From Neptuniibacter sp. 1_MG-2023 (GTDB taxonomy: Bacteria > Pseudomonadota > Gammaproteobacteria > Pseudomonadales > Balneatricaceae), in contig NZ_JAUOQR010000005.1 in assembly GCF_030547185.1 (NCBI RefSeq), positions 181,450 through 245,449 of the forward strand: DNA of 64,000 nucleotides, written 5' to 3'. Under the pieces are notes generated by a model. That model was not told the origin of the DNA. It saw nothing but the letters and a program-made list of their open reading frames with translations, and did not search any database. Made by a program: the position numbers and the translations under genes. Of this stretch, positions 26,628-36,485 are shown piece by piece (position 1 is the first letter of the stretch; every line of letters begins with the position of its first letter).

Positions 26628-26870
26628 ATGAAACGTATTACTATTTTTGGTCGTGAAGGTTGTGGTTTCTGCGTAAGAGCAAAAGAGCTATGTGAAATAA
26701 AAGGTCTGGACTATCGTTACATTGATATTCATAAAGAAAATATCAGCAAAGAAGACTTAGAAAAAACAGTAGGCAAACCTGTTGAAACTGTTCCTCAGGT
26801 ATTTTGCGGCCAAGAGCATATTGGTGGTTTTACTGAGCTGGAAGCGTTTCTGACTCAAGCTGGCGTTTAA
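26628..26870 (+). CDS. grxA: Glutaredoxin (GrxA type)
   Basis: An 80-residue thioredoxin-fold reductant for ribonucleotide reductase and other disulfides, working with glutathione. The dithiol active site is 'GREGCGFCVRAKEL', so C-G-F-C replaces the C-P-Y-C of E. coli GrxA. The cis-proline loop 'GKPVETVPQVF' and 'GQEHIGGFTEL' are nearly identical to GrxA, which makes it more GrxA-like than GrxC-like. A strong GAAGGAAGG sits nine bases before the ATG. It is monocistronic, with a long AT-rich upstream region. Confidence 0.92.
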   Translation: MKRITIFGREGCGFCVRAKELCEIKGLDYRYIDIHKENISKEDLEKTVGKPVETVPQVFCGQEHIGGFTELEAFLTQAGV

Positions 26871-27069
26871 AAATAAAATATTACCCCAATATAGTAATAG
26901 AAGCCGTAAGCTGTTTTAAAAACTTTTACGATGCTACAAAAAGAGATCTATCATTTAAGCTGAGACTTAATCATAGTTTTTTAGATCTTTCTTTTTGATA
27001 ATAGTGATCTCGTTTAGGTTATACTGAAATTACGTTATAGCTGGTCCAATACCGGCTTAGGAGTAGGTT

Positions 27070-27219
27070 ATGATGACATTTACCGTTCTTCTTGCTATTG
27101 CTGCTGGAATTATTATTCTGCAGCTTTGGGAAAATAGTAAAGCTAAAGTAAAACCGATTCGCATAGAAAGTCGTATGGATGAGTTAGAGCAACAAAGACG
27201 ACACCATCGCGGCCGTTAA
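27070..27219 (+). CDS. Small 49-residue single-pass membrane protein
   Basis: An uncatalogued short open frame, start ATG 27070, stop TAA 27217-27219. It has AGGAG six bases upstream (inside 'TTAGGAGTAGGTTATG'). The translation begins 'MMTFTVLLAIAAGIIILQLW', one transmembrane helix with few charges. A basic/acidic cytoplasmic tail follows, ending in a run of Gln, Arg and His ('QQRRHHRGR'). An ATG two codons later is also possible. I do not recognise a family. The helix-plus-charged-tail plan fits regulators or stabilisers of membrane complexes, but no role can be read. It follows grxA by 199 bases and precedes the recD end. An inverted repeat lies just downstream. Confidence 0.65.
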   Translation: MMTFTVLLAIAAGIIILQLWENSKAKVKPIRIESRMDELEQQRRHHRGR

Positions 27220-27257
27220 ACGTTTGGTATTTCTTAAATAGATCTACATAAATTGCA

Positions 27258-27285
27258 GCTCAGATTGTATCAATCTGAGCCGTTT
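27258..27285 (+). terminator. Probable terminator after small membrane protein gene
   Basis: GCTCAGATTG (27258-27267) pairs with CAATCTGAGC (27271-27280) around a 3-nt loop. The downstream tract CGTTTATTTA is only partly T-rich, so termination is plausible but not strong. It sits between convergent genes. Confidence 0.55.
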
Positions 27286-27310
27286 ATTTATCACCTGTAT
27301 GCCCTGTAGA

Positions 27311-29158
27311 TTATTTCCACAATCTCAGAGCTAAACCTCCCGCTCTTTCCGTTCGCCTTTCCGTTGCTAGTAATAAAACAGATTCAGTTGCAATAATATC
27401 CAACACCTTTTTGGCACGGGTAACGCCGGTGTACAACAACTCCCTACTTAATAAAGGACTGTCAGTTGGTGGTAATACCATCATCACCCGCTCAAACTCA
27501 GAACCCTGACTTTTATGGATCGTCATTGCAAATACAGTGTCATGCTCAGGTAAACGACTGGGCAATACTGATCTCAGCTCTCCACTCTCTTCAAACCAAA
27601 CTTTTAGACGACCAGTATCATCAAAAGCAGCGACACCTATATCACCATTAAACAGAGAAAGAGAGGTATCATTTCGAGTGATCATAATAGGACGGCCTGG
27701 ATACCATCCCCCCTCTTCCTTAATCAAGCCTCGCTCTCGCAGTCCGGTATAAATACGATCATTAAGACCTTCCACTCCATAAGCACCCTGACGACGTGCG
27801 CATAAAAGCTGGAAGCGCGTCATGTTAACTAATAACTGTTGTGGATTGCCTCCAGAGAAAAGGCCTTTAAAGAGTTCGGCATAAATATCGACACAAGTGT
27901 TGATCATAGCCTCATAGCTATCTTGCGACAGGTAGTGATAATTAAGATCACTATAACCCGCTTTAATCACGGCTTTTACATCAGTACAACAACCCGCATT
28001 GACGGCCCTTGCTAAATAACCGATACCACTTTGATCATCAAAGCGATAACTTTTATGTAACATTGCTAGGCTATCCGAAAATGTACTACTAGCCCCTACA
28101 GGCAAAGGTTGTGCTAACTGGCAAAGCTTATTCAGCTGAGAAGATTGCTGTGCCGAATAATAAAGCTTATCCGGCCAACTACAGATATCGCCTAAAACAC
28201 TACCCGCTTCAACCGACGCTAACTGATCACGATCTCCCAGCAAGACTAAACGTGCGGAAGCAGGCAAGGCTCTAAGCAAACGAGACATCATTGGTAGATC
28301 AACCATCGAGGCTTCATCTAACACTAAAAGGTCGAGGTGTAAGGGGTTTTCTGCATCATGCCGAAAACGGATACTATTAGGAATAACCCCCAACAAACGG
28401 TGCAGAGTACTCGCTTCTGATGGTATTTCAGCTTTTAATTGAGGCTCAAGATCCAATTTATGCTTAGCACTAGAAATAGATTCAGCTAAACGCGCAGCCG
28501 CTTTACCTGTAGGCGCTGCAAGTTGAATAGTAAAACTATCCCCTTTTGCTTTCTGTTGCTCAATATAAAGCGCGAGCAGTTTAATAACAGTCGTTGTCTT
28601 GCCTGTGCCCGGGCCACCACTGATAACAGAGAAACGTTTTTGTACTGCTAATGCAGCCGCCACTTTCTGCCAGTCAATCTCTTCCGTATTTTCGGTGGGA
28701 AAGTAACTTCTTAACCCGGCTTGCAGCAGAACCTCATCGGTTTCAATCGAGACTGCACGCAGTATCAACGCCTCAGCAACCGAACACTCGTATTGCCAAT
28801 AGCGATAAAGATAAAACCTTTCTTTATCAAGAACTAGAGGGGTAACAGGTTCGCCAGAACCTAGTACTAATTCATCTAGTTCAACACGTGACCAATCTAT
28901 CTTTATCAACAGATCGCTGATTTCATCCGGCCAATAATCTTGGGGAGATTGAAGCCGAGAAAGAGGTAAACAAACATTACCTGTCGCCAGCTCATAACTA
29001 ACCAAAGCGGATAATAAGATATTCTCTGGAGAGTAAACGATTTTATCCGATAAAAAATGGGCTAACTGATAATCAACTGAGCGGATATAACCTAAGCCAA
29101 CCCATCGTTTAAGTTGAAAAAGGTAGTTATCTTTCTGGTCATCGACTGGGTTCATCAT
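27311..29158 (-). CDS. recD: RecBCD subunit RecD (5'-3' helicase)
   Basis: The fast 5'-3' motor of the RecBCD complex in double-strand-break repair and degradation of foreign linear DNA. It has 615 residues, against 608 in E. coli. Walker A 'GGPGTGKTTTVIKLL' is near residue 181, 'LLVLDEASMVD' is motif II, and 'MTIHKSQGSEFERVMMVLP' and 'YTGVTRAKK' are motifs V and VI. The ATG at 29158 overlaps the recB stop (ATGA), a translational-coupling arrangement. It is the last gene of the recC-recB-recD unit. Confidence 0.97.
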   Translation of the reverse strand: MMNPVDDQKDNYLFQLKRWVGLGYIRSVDYQLAHFLSDKIVYSPENILLSALVSYELATGNVCLPLSRLQSPQDYWPDEISDLLIKIDWSRVELDELVLGSGEPVTPLVLDKERFYLYRYWQYECSVAEALILRAVSIETDEVLLQAGLRSYFPTENTEEIDWQKVAAALAVQKRFSVISGGPGTGKTTTVIKLLALYIEQQKAKGDSFTIQLAAPTGKAAARLAESISSAKHKLDLEPQLKAEIPSEASTLHRLLGVIPNSIRFRHDAENPLHLDLLVLDEASMVDLPMMSRLLRALPASARLVLLGDRDQLASVEAGSVLGDICSWPDKLYYSAQQSSQLNKLCQLAQPLPVGASSTFSDSLAMLHKSYRFDDQSGIGYLARAVNAGCCTDVKAVIKAGYSDLNYHYLSQDSYEAMINTCVDIYAELFKGLFSGGNPQQLLVNMTRFQLLCARRQGAYGVEGLNDRIYTGLRERGLIKEEGGWYPGRPIMITRNDTSLSLFNGDIGVAAFDDTGRLKVWFEESGELRSVLPSRLPEHDTVFAMTIHKSQGSEFERVMMVLPPTDSPLLSRELLYTGVTRAKKVLDIIATESVLLLATERRTERAGGLALRLWK

Positions 29159-32100
29159 AACGCGTTACCTCCCAAGCCTTCACCTGAAAATAGTTGATCC
29201 AGTGCTTCAATTAAAGCCTGCTCAGGACGACAATTAAAAATCCCTGAGTTATCCGCCAAAGGACCGATCCCCCTCAGAAATAAGTAATAAACACCTCCAA
29301 AATGGCGCTCATAATTATAATCAGGAATACGCTGTTTCAATAAGCGATGTACAGCCAAGGTATACAGTAGATATTGCAGGTCATATCTATGCTCGATCAT
29401 AGCCTCGTTTAGCGAGGTTTGGTTATAACAACCGCTCTCATAACCGAGATGATTCGATTTATAATCGACTATGTAATATCGCTCTCCATCACGAAAGATC
29501 AGATCAATGAAGCCTTTAAGCATGCCTCTTAAAGGCTCAAATGATAAAGGCTTAGCTTTGGCTGAAAGAGGATCGTACTTGCGAATAAGCACCTCTAAAT
29601 CAGAGACTGTCACCCTATCAGCCCTGAGCATAAACTCCATCTCAACTAATCGATCAGAATCAGCAACACCGCCTAGCTTCAAACCGTTACTCGTCAAATC
29701 AGTCGTCAATATATCGGTAATCAGCTGCTCAATAACCGGCAACCATTCCACTTCATAACCGGCCAATACCAATTGATCGCTTATCTGTTGAGAAAATCCC
29801 TCGTCTAACAAACCGCCAGACTGAGTCTGCGCGTGGATAAACGCGGGAAAACTAATCTCTTCAAAAATACCGTGTAAAAAGGTTCCTGCATTTGCCCCTT
29901 TAGGGAAAGTGAAAATATTACGGCCTTCAGGTATATCTACTTCGACAAGCTGAGTAGCCTCATCCACCACCTCAAGATCCAAGCCAGGCAGATCGGGTAT
30001 ATAAGCCGTGCTATGACGGCTAAGAGCAGAATAACTGCTGACACGCCACTCTCGATCAATACTCCCTGTAAACATCTGCGCTGCTAACCTTGGATTTACT
30101 ACATCATCCGCCGTAAATAGATCTTTTTGAACACCATGATCCGGTGGAACAACCACCTCTATAGCGGGAGAGCATAAGGCTAACTCAGATAAAGCCTCTT
30201 CCAGTGAGCGGCCAGATTGGAGCAATAAATACCCTAAGGCACTGTCTTTTAGACGGGATGCTTTACTATTACCAGTACGTATATCGCTCACACCGACATA
30301 ACAACGATAAACCGAACGGGTCAATGCCACGTAGAGCAACCTTAACTCCTCAGCTAAACGCTCCTTATCTGCTTGCTCAAGCGCCGCTGCGTTTTTACCC
30401 ATATCCAAAATGGATTGTCCATTTTCATCATGATAAAGGGCAGTTTTAGCTTCTCTAAAACTGCAAGCAAAAGGCAAAAACACAATGGGATATTCTAAGC
30501 CTTTTGACTTATGAACCGTCACGATGGTAACTAAGTTTCGTTCACTTTCAAGGCGTAAGATTTGATCATCATTGGCACTAGAAGGATTGCTAATCTGCTC
30601 ATTAAACCAACGCAGTAATCCAAGCGTACCCTCTAACTGACTGCTAGCCTGCTGCAATAACTCAGCTAGATGCAATAGATTGGTTAATCGCCTTTCACCT
30701 GAGGCTTGTTGTAATGTTTTAGCCGCCAAATTCCGCTGATGCAAAAGCTGGGTAAGCATAGGTAATACCCCCCGCTTTAACCATAGATCACGATAGCCAG
30801 TAAATTCAGTAACAACCTGTTCCCAGAGATTTTCATCATGGTTGAGAGCATCAAGTTGCACTATATCCAGTTGCAATAACTCGGTCGCAAGCGCAGCTTT
30901 TAAAGTACGTTCCTTTTGCGGTGTTTCAACTGCAGCTAAAATTAACGACAGCTCTAACGCTTCGATAGAAGTAAAAATAGAATCTTGGTTACTTAAATAA
31001 ACAGAGGGGTGCTCATACACCGCCAGTGCACGACGCACCTCTTCTGCTTCAAAACGATCACGTACTAATACAGCAATATCTGACCCTTCAATCTGTCGCT
31101 CATCAATAGTCACGTCAGAATTAAGTAAGCGGTCAATCTCAGCGGCGGTACTTTGAGCAAATGTAGTTAGATACTGCCCTTTCTTTAAGGGAGTTTCCTC
31201 TGGATGACACCAAAACGTAAGAGCTGCCGGTTTATGCTCTTGTAGCTTAAGCTTTTTAGCCCCTTTATCCGCCGCTTTTACTGGATAAAATGGAATATCT
31301 TCATCATAAATAAATGCAGAATCCGCAAACTCAAATAACTTGTTAACCCCATCAACCATTGCTTGAGTCGAACGCCAATTAGTATCTAAGGTATAAGTTT
31401 CTTTCACTGAACGCCGTGCTTGTATATAGGTGAAAATATCCGCACCACGAAAAGCATAAATAGCCTGTTTAGGATCACCGATCATCACCAATGCTGTATT
31501 AGATTGATCCGCATATAAAGATGAAAAAATACCGTACTGAAGTGGATCTGTATCTTGAAACTCATCAATCATCGCAACAGGAAATTGCTGATTAATTGCA
31601 GTAGAGAGCGCACTGCCTTTTTCAGATCGAAGCGCATCACTTAAATCCGTCAGCAGATCATTAAATGTTTGTAACTGATACTGTTTCTTAGCTTGCTGTA
31701 AACGCTCACTGACCTCTTGCAGTGCTCGCCCTAATAATATCTCTCTGATAGGCAAAGGCTGAGAGAGTAAAGCATCTAATTCCACAAATAATGGGTGCTG
31801 TGGCGCCTCACCTTTATCTGTTTTTTCATTAAGCACTGTTTGGGTGAACCGCTTCATCACCTTCAACAAGCTTGAATTAGGTTCTAACTGTTCAGATGCC
31901 GCATACTGATCGATTTGCGCGAGCCATTTAGGCACACTCGCTTTGGTATAACTCCGCTTATTGACACCTGAGGCCTGAATTAAAGCGATAAGGTCATTAT
32001 CATTTGCTAACCAAGACTGTTTGAAATGATTCAACGCCTCTAAACGTTCATCATAGGCCTCCTGTAAAGAGGCCCCAGACAGATCCGGTTCAACCTTTAA

Positions 32101-32715
32101 ATCTGTATGGTTCAGCAGCCCTCGCAGCTGAGACATTAACTCATCAGGTCCTTTCCAACATTCTGATAAGACTAACTCAGTTAAATCATTATTAAGTGGA
32201 TAGATGGTGTTGCGCCAAAAATCGACAACCGCACTACGAATCAAGCTCTGATCATCTTTTGTTAGTTCGTTATCAAACAATGAACCACTTTCAAAAGCAT
32301 GACGTTTTAGCATCCTCTGGCAAAAACCATGGATCGTAAAAATAGCAGCCTCATCCATCTGACGAATCGCCTGCTCAAGCAATTTAATTGCTTGAGCATG
32401 ATCAGCTGATTGCTGCTTTAATGCGATTAGAAAGGGATCGGATATATCTTTATTTGCCTGCAAAAATGCGGAACGCGCATCCACAATTCGACTACGAATA
32501 CGGTCTCTTAACTCTTCGGTGGCGGCTTCAGTAAAAGTTACAACCAGAATTTGATCTGGACCTAAAGGCTTATCATTAATATTGCCTAAGCCTAAAAGGA
32601 GCCGTAAGTACAAGGCCGTAATAGTATAAGTTTTTCCCGTTCCTGCACTTGCTTCAATAAGCTGTTGCCCTTGAAGCGGGAAAGTTAATGGATCTAAAGG
32701 TAAAATATTACTCAT
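29155..32715 (-). CDS. recB: RecBCD subunit RecB (3'-5' helicase and nuclease)
   Basis: The 3'-5' helicase and only nuclease of RecBCD, which also loads RecA after Chi. Of 1186 residues, the N-terminal UvrD-like helicase has Walker A 'EASAGTGKTYTITALYL' (about 21-37) and 'AMIDEFQDTDPLQYGIF'. The C-terminal nuclease has 'YIVDYKSNHLG' with the catalytic Asp-Tyr-Lys. The frame is open to 32751, but the ATG at 32715 has GAGGG six bases upstream and overlaps the last codons of recC by 8 bases, so I start there. This gives the normal N-terminus 'MSNILPLDPLTFPL'. Nothing looks broken. Confidence 0.97.
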   Translation of the reverse strand: MSNILPLDPLTFPLQGQQLIEASAGTGKTYTITALYLRLLLGLGNINDKPLGPDQILVVTFTEAATEELRDRIRSRIVDARSAFLQANKDISDPFLIALKQQSADHAQAIKLLEQAIRQMDEAAIFTIHGFCQRMLKRHAFESGSLFDNELTKDDQSLIRSAVVDFWRNTIYPLNNDLTELVLSECWKGPDELMSQLRGLLNHTDLKVEPDLSGASLQEAYDERLEALNHFKQSWLANDNDLIALIQASGVNKRSYTKASVPKWLAQIDQYAASEQLEPNSSLLKVMKRFTQTVLNEKTDKGEAPQHPLFVELDALLSQPLPIREILLGRALQEVSERLQQAKKQYQLQTFNDLLTDLSDALRSEKGSALSTAINQQFPVAMIDEFQDTDPLQYGIFSSLYADQSNTALVMIGDPKQAIYAFRGADIFTYIQARRSVKETYTLDTNWRSTQAMVDGVNKLFEFADSAFIYDEDIPFYPVKAADKGAKKLKLQEHKPAALTFWCHPEETPLKKGQYLTTFAQSTAAEIDRLLNSDVTIDERQIEGSDIAVLVRDRFEAEEVRRALAVYEHPSVYLSNQDSIFTSIEALELSLILAAVETPQKERTLKAALATELLQLDIVQLDALNHDENLWEQVVTEFTGYRDLWLKRGVLPMLTQLLHQRNLAAKTLQQASGERRLTNLLHLAELLQQASSQLEGTLGLLRWFNEQISNPSSANDDQILRLESERNLVTIVTVHKSKGLEYPIVFLPFACSFREAKTALYHDENGQSILDMGKNAAALEQADKERLAEELRLLYVALTRSVYRCYVGVSDIRTGNSKASRLKDSALGYLLLQSGRSLEEALSELALCSPAIEVVVPPDHGVQKDLFTADDVVNPRLAAQMFTGSIDREWRVSSYSALSRHSTAYIPDLPGLDLEVVDEATQLVEVDIPEGRNIFTFPKGANAGTFLHGIFEEISFPAFIHAQTQSGGLLDEGFSQQISDQLVLAGYEVEWLPVIEQLITDILTTDLTSNGLKLGGVADSDRLVEMEFMLRADRVTVSDLEVLIRKYDPLSAKAKPLSFEPLRGMLKGFIDLIFRDGERYYIVDYKSNHLGYESGCYNQTSLNEAMIEHRYDLQYLLYTLAVHRLLKQRIPDYNYERHFGGVYYLFLRGIGPLADNSGIFNCRPEQALIEALDQLFSGEGLGGNAL

Positions 32716-35700
32716 CTTTACCCTCCTCCATGTAGTCGAGCATCGGAGCATAGATGGCCTCTGCTAAAGGCACAAAATGCTCCAAAAACTGCGCATAGTC
32801 AGGATAAGCTCGACGTATATAGGGATCATCTTGCAAACCTGCTTTATGACTACCCCCGTAAAACAGGGTTTCTATAGATGCTAAAGCTATATCAGGGTCT
32901 TTTTGATATTGCTTAAAGTACTCACGTGCGCTGTTAGCATCAAATGCTTGGGGTGCATTCATACCTTGTTGGTAAAACTCAACGATGGTTTTTAAATAAA
33001 TATACGCTTGTTCTTTTTCTACAGCGCGGTAGTGAACTTTACCAGACAACCCTCGATATACGGTATTACGACACTGATCTGAAGACAAACACAACGCTAA
33101 ATGCTCAACCCAGCTACCCAGACGATCACGAGCATTGATCTCAGCGGGTCGATAACGTAATAAGTGGGCTGGATAACAATGGTCTAGCCAGCCCTGTAAA
33201 AGTAAATTAGGAAAGGCTATCTTGACCTCTAAGCGTTGTGGTTCACCCTCACATAGAGGCAATAACTTGTGCGCTAATTCAGTACAGTCATGACGAATCC
33301 GAGCAAGCTTTAATTGGCCATTGGTTGCAACAGGCAAGGCGCCTTCTGCAAGTATGGTCTGATCTAACTGGTTAAGATCACCATCCGACAGTGCCGTTTC
33401 AAGATAACGTTGTTTAATTAAATAAGCTTGTAAACCATCCAGCGCAAAAGGCTCTTCATCTTGAGCTTTAACTTCATGATTAGCAAAAAACACTTTTAAA
33501 CGTTGATTGAAAAAGCTGCGACAGGGATTCTTTAAAAAACTAATAATAGCATTAAGTTCAACCTGCTCTTGAGGCTCTTCAACTAAGGCATCGACATAAA
33601 AAGCAGAAGGCGCTTCGCTCTCTGCACTTGCCGCGGGTAACCACTCACGGGCATAACTAAATAACGACGATGACGAATCTTGTGGCAAAAAGTACACGGG
33701 GCTGAAGGGTACCATCGGATGCTGTTGAATCAAATGGGCTCTTAATTTCTCACCTGACTCACTCGTAGAAAGCGCTTGATCCCCCTCTAAAACATAGCTT
33801 TGTGTCACATAGTCTAATAATTCACTCACTAATACCGATGGAATTTTCTCATTATTATCTTTGATAGAGCGCCCCACAAAACTGATATATAAACAGGCTT
33901 GCGCAGATAAGAGCGCCTCTAAAAAAAGATACCGATCATCATCTCGGCGTGAACGATCTCCCCGTCGAGGGTAATCAGTCATTAAATCAAAGCCGACAGG
34001 TGGGATACTCCGCGGATAGGCTGAGTCATTCATCCCTAATAAACAAACCACAGAGAACGGAATAGAGCGCATAGGCATTAACGTACAGAAGTTAACAGCC
34101 CCCACCATAAAACGCTGAGACGAGCGCTGTTGATTAATTCCATTTATCAAATAATCAGCCATCACGGTAGAAGACAAGGGTAAAACATAGTTCGCATCGC
34201 TAAGCTGCTCTTGCAATGCTTGCAAGGTTTGTCTAATTCCATTCAGAGGTATTTCATCGGCTTCATCAGCACTATAAATGGCATCTAATAAACCATTAAT
34301 AATATCAACCCACTCCGTAAGCTCATGTTCACCACTAAAGCTGTCTTTTACCTCGTCGAGAAGATCTATAAAATCAGCTAGCTTGCCTAAAAGTTCAGCT
34401 TCAAGACCTTCAATCTCCATATAAGGTGCAATATCTTGCCAATAACCAACCTCTTCCCCTAGCGCATAGCCTGCTAACATTCGACGCAAACCAAAACGCC
34501 AACTATTTTGTTCAAACAAGGGCAATTGCCATAAGCTTCGCTGTTCAGAATCCATCCCCCAACGGATATTAACCTGATCGACCCAGTACCTTAATCGCTG
34601 AAAGCTCGGCTCATCCAGATCAAAACGTCGCATAATTGCAGGCACTTCCAGCAATTCAAGAACATCCGATACGGTAAAGCGGCTACTATCGAGTTTTACG
34701 AGTTTCTCAAAACTTAGTAATAAAGGGTTTTCTTGGCGACTACTCCGATCAGATATGGAATAAGGGATATAGCGCTCAAAGGGTACGCTAGAAAAAACAG
34801 CATCAATATAAGGAGCATATTGAGCTACATCAGGCATCATAATGATTACATCGCGGGGTTTAAGATTAGGATCATTCTCAAACATAGCGAGTAATTGATC
34901 ATGCAAGACTTCAACCTCTCGTAAAGCACTATGGCAGCTATGTACAATCAATGATTGGTCATCGCTTGTAATAGAGTGTTTATAAGAACTTGTGGAAGGA
35001 TCTTCTGGAAACTGAGCAGGATTGTCTAAATCTAGGATGTCTTGTTGAATACTGCTAAGTAAACAATGTCTTTCAAGATCCGCAAAAGCATCAATCTCAT
35101 CACCAACACTTTCACCAAGACAGTCTTGTAATTGATAAAGATAATCACGTCCAAGCTTACCCATAGAGGCAAGTAATGGATTACCTTCAGCATAGTCACT
35201 GTAATCAAGTTCAGGCTTACTGAACCAGCGTCGATTCATTCTAGCGATCTGTTTTTGATCAACAATATCCCCCCAGTAATAACGACAAGGATTGGTCACC
35301 ATGAGGTGTACATCAATACGTTCGCCTAAGACTTGCAAAGCTTGAACATAATTCTGAGGCAGTGCAGAGATACCAAAGACAAATAAACGCTTAGGGAGTT
35401 TGTCTATATCACCAATGTTTCGTACCGACTCAACAAACGCACTGAACATATTTGCTCGGTGCCAATGAGGTTGACTTAACGCTTTAGTCTGCTGGGTTAA
35501 TGCACGCCAAAGAATCGGTTGCCAAGGGTGACGCTCTGCGGCCAAAGAGCCGCCTTGCTCCCAATCAGCAACCCACTCGGGTCTATAGACGAGATATTGG
35601 TCAAAAATATCTGCAATTTTATTACATAACTGATAGAGCCTAAACCTAGACTCATCATCAGCTAGGTAGCTCCTAAGAGCAGAAAATTCATCTGTCTCCA

Positions 35701-36007
35701 ATAGATCCGGTAGCAGTAACATCAACTTCCAACTCATCGCTTCCTTATTAAAAGCGGAGCGGGCAGGCACCCCTTCTAACACTTCGGAAAAACAGTGCCA
35801 TAAAAAAGAGGCTGGCAGTGGAAAGTCCACAGATGCGGCAATACCAGATGATGCAGCCAGTTCCAATTTAAGCCACTGTGCCATGCCAGGGCTTTGCACT
35901 AAAATCTGCTCTGCACGAAAAGGGTCAGAAAGAGGGTCTCGTCGAATAAGTTCAACAAGTAGATCTTTCAATACAAGTAATGAGTTGGAATGATAAACCT
36001 GAAACAT
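32708..36007 (-). CDS. recC: RecBCD subunit RecC (Chi recognition)
   Basis: The 1099-residue RecC scaffold (1122 in E. coli), with a degenerate helicase-like fold that scans for Chi. The N-terminus 'MFQVYHSNSLLVLKDLLVEL' and 'LVQSPGMAQWLKLELA' are typical, as is 'CLLGMNDSAYPR' in the middle. It is the first gene of the operon and overlaps recB by 8 bases. Unlike E. coli, no protease III gene (ptrA) lies between recC and recB. Whether the Chi sequence is E. coli-like cannot be told without structural comparison of the tunnel residues. Confidence 0.96.
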   Translation of the reverse strand: MFQVYHSNSLLVLKDLLVELIRRDPLSDPFRAEQILVQSPGMAQWLKLELAASSGIAASVDFPLPASFLWHCFSEVLEGVPARSAFNKEAMSWKLMLLLPDLLETDEFSALRSYLADDESRFRLYQLCNKIADIFDQYLVYRPEWVADWEQGGSLAAERHPWQPILWRALTQQTKALSQPHWHRANMFSAFVESVRNIGDIDKLPKRLFVFGISALPQNYVQALQVLGERIDVHLMVTNPCRYYWGDIVDQKQIARMNRRWFSKPELDYSDYAEGNPLLASMGKLGRDYLYQLQDCLGESVGDEIDAFADLERHCLLSSIQQDILDLDNPAQFPEDPSTSSYKHSITSDDQSLIVHSCHSALREVEVLHDQLLAMFENDPNLKPRDVIIMMPDVAQYAPYIDAVFSSVPFERYIPYSISDRSSRQENPLLLSFEKLVKLDSSRFTVSDVLELLEVPAIMRRFDLDEPSFQRLRYWVDQVNIRWGMDSEQRSLWQLPLFEQNSWRFGLRRMLAGYALGEEVGYWQDIAPYMEIEGLEAELLGKLADFIDLLDEVKDSFSGEHELTEWVDIINGLLDAIYSADEADEIPLNGIRQTLQALQEQLSDANYVLPLSSTVMADYLINGINQQRSSQRFMVGAVNFCTLMPMRSIPFSVVCLLGMNDSAYPRSIPPVGFDLMTDYPRRGDRSRRDDDRYLFLEALLSAQACLYISFVGRSIKDNNEKIPSVLVSELLDYVTQSYVLEGDQALSTSESGEKLRAHLIQQHPMVPFSPVYFLPQDSSSSLFSYAREWLPAASAESEAPSAFYVDALVEEPQEQVELNAIISFLKNPCRSFFNQRLKVFFANHEVKAQDEEPFALDGLQAYLIKQRYLETALSDGDLNQLDQTILAEGALPVATNGQLKLARIRHDCTELAHKLLPLCEGEPQRLEVKIAFPNLLLQGWLDHCYPAHLLRYRPAEINARDRLGSWVEHLALCLSSDQCRNTVYRGLSGKVHYRAVEKEQAYIYLKTIVEFYQQGMNAPQAFDANSAREYFKQYQKDPDIALASIETLFYGGSHKAGLQDDPYIRRAYPDYAQFLEHFVPLAEAIYAPMLDYMEEGKDE

Positions 36008-36225
36008 CCGTTTCCTGATTTAGTAATCGTTATGAGGAGTAATAGCTGTACTTTACTCAACTCAGATTTCTTTGTCAGGAAAAATCTCTATAAAGTCAGC
36101 GCATTAACCTTATAGACTTGAATCGCAGAGAATTGAAAACCTAACACTATTTACTTTTAACTCAGAACCACTAACGAAGTTAACCTGAATATTAAAAGGC
36201 GCTTAATAGCCGTTAAAGTAGGTAA

Positions 36226-36438
36226 TTAAGGGGACGAAGTGGGGTCTTTTGATTCTACCTCTAATGCAGGCAAACTACCAAAGCCCTCTTTTTCCGACCA
36301 ATAATCGCGCCCCTGCTCAACTCGAACAACCCCTTTAAAGCGCTGTTTAAGATATTCTACTGCGTCAGGTAGCGTATCAATATCACAGAGGATAACCCCA
36401 CCGCGTTCATTGTCTGTAGAAAAAAGATAACTTTTCAT
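36226..36438 (-). CDS. Small conserved hypothetical protein
   Basis: A 70-residue acidic-basic mixed protein I do not recognise. It opens 'MKSYLFSTDNERGGVILCDI' and contains 'LPDAVEYLKQRFKGVVRVEQ' and a C-terminal 'SKDPTSSP' tail. The predicted pattern is beta-alpha-beta with no signal peptide or membrane helix. A good GGAGG lies five bases before the ATG, which supports real translation. It sits alone between recC and the diguanylate cyclase on the same strand, 47 bases before the cyclase stop. It could be coupled to the cyclase gene, though no evidence for a functional link is visible. Confidence 0.7.
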   Translation of the reverse strand: MKSYLFSTDNERGGVILCDIDTLPDAVEYLKQRFKGVVRVEQGRDYWSEKEGFGSLPALEVESKDPTSSP

Positions 36439-36485
36439 CGTGCCTCCATGTAGGTAAGCGAATCATTACACAGAGCCAAGAAAGG

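Noticed and set aside
27311..36007. RecBCD operon as a mobile or defence island
   Set aside because: All three genes are complete and of normal length, with tight spacing and composition like the rest of the window. This is core repair.
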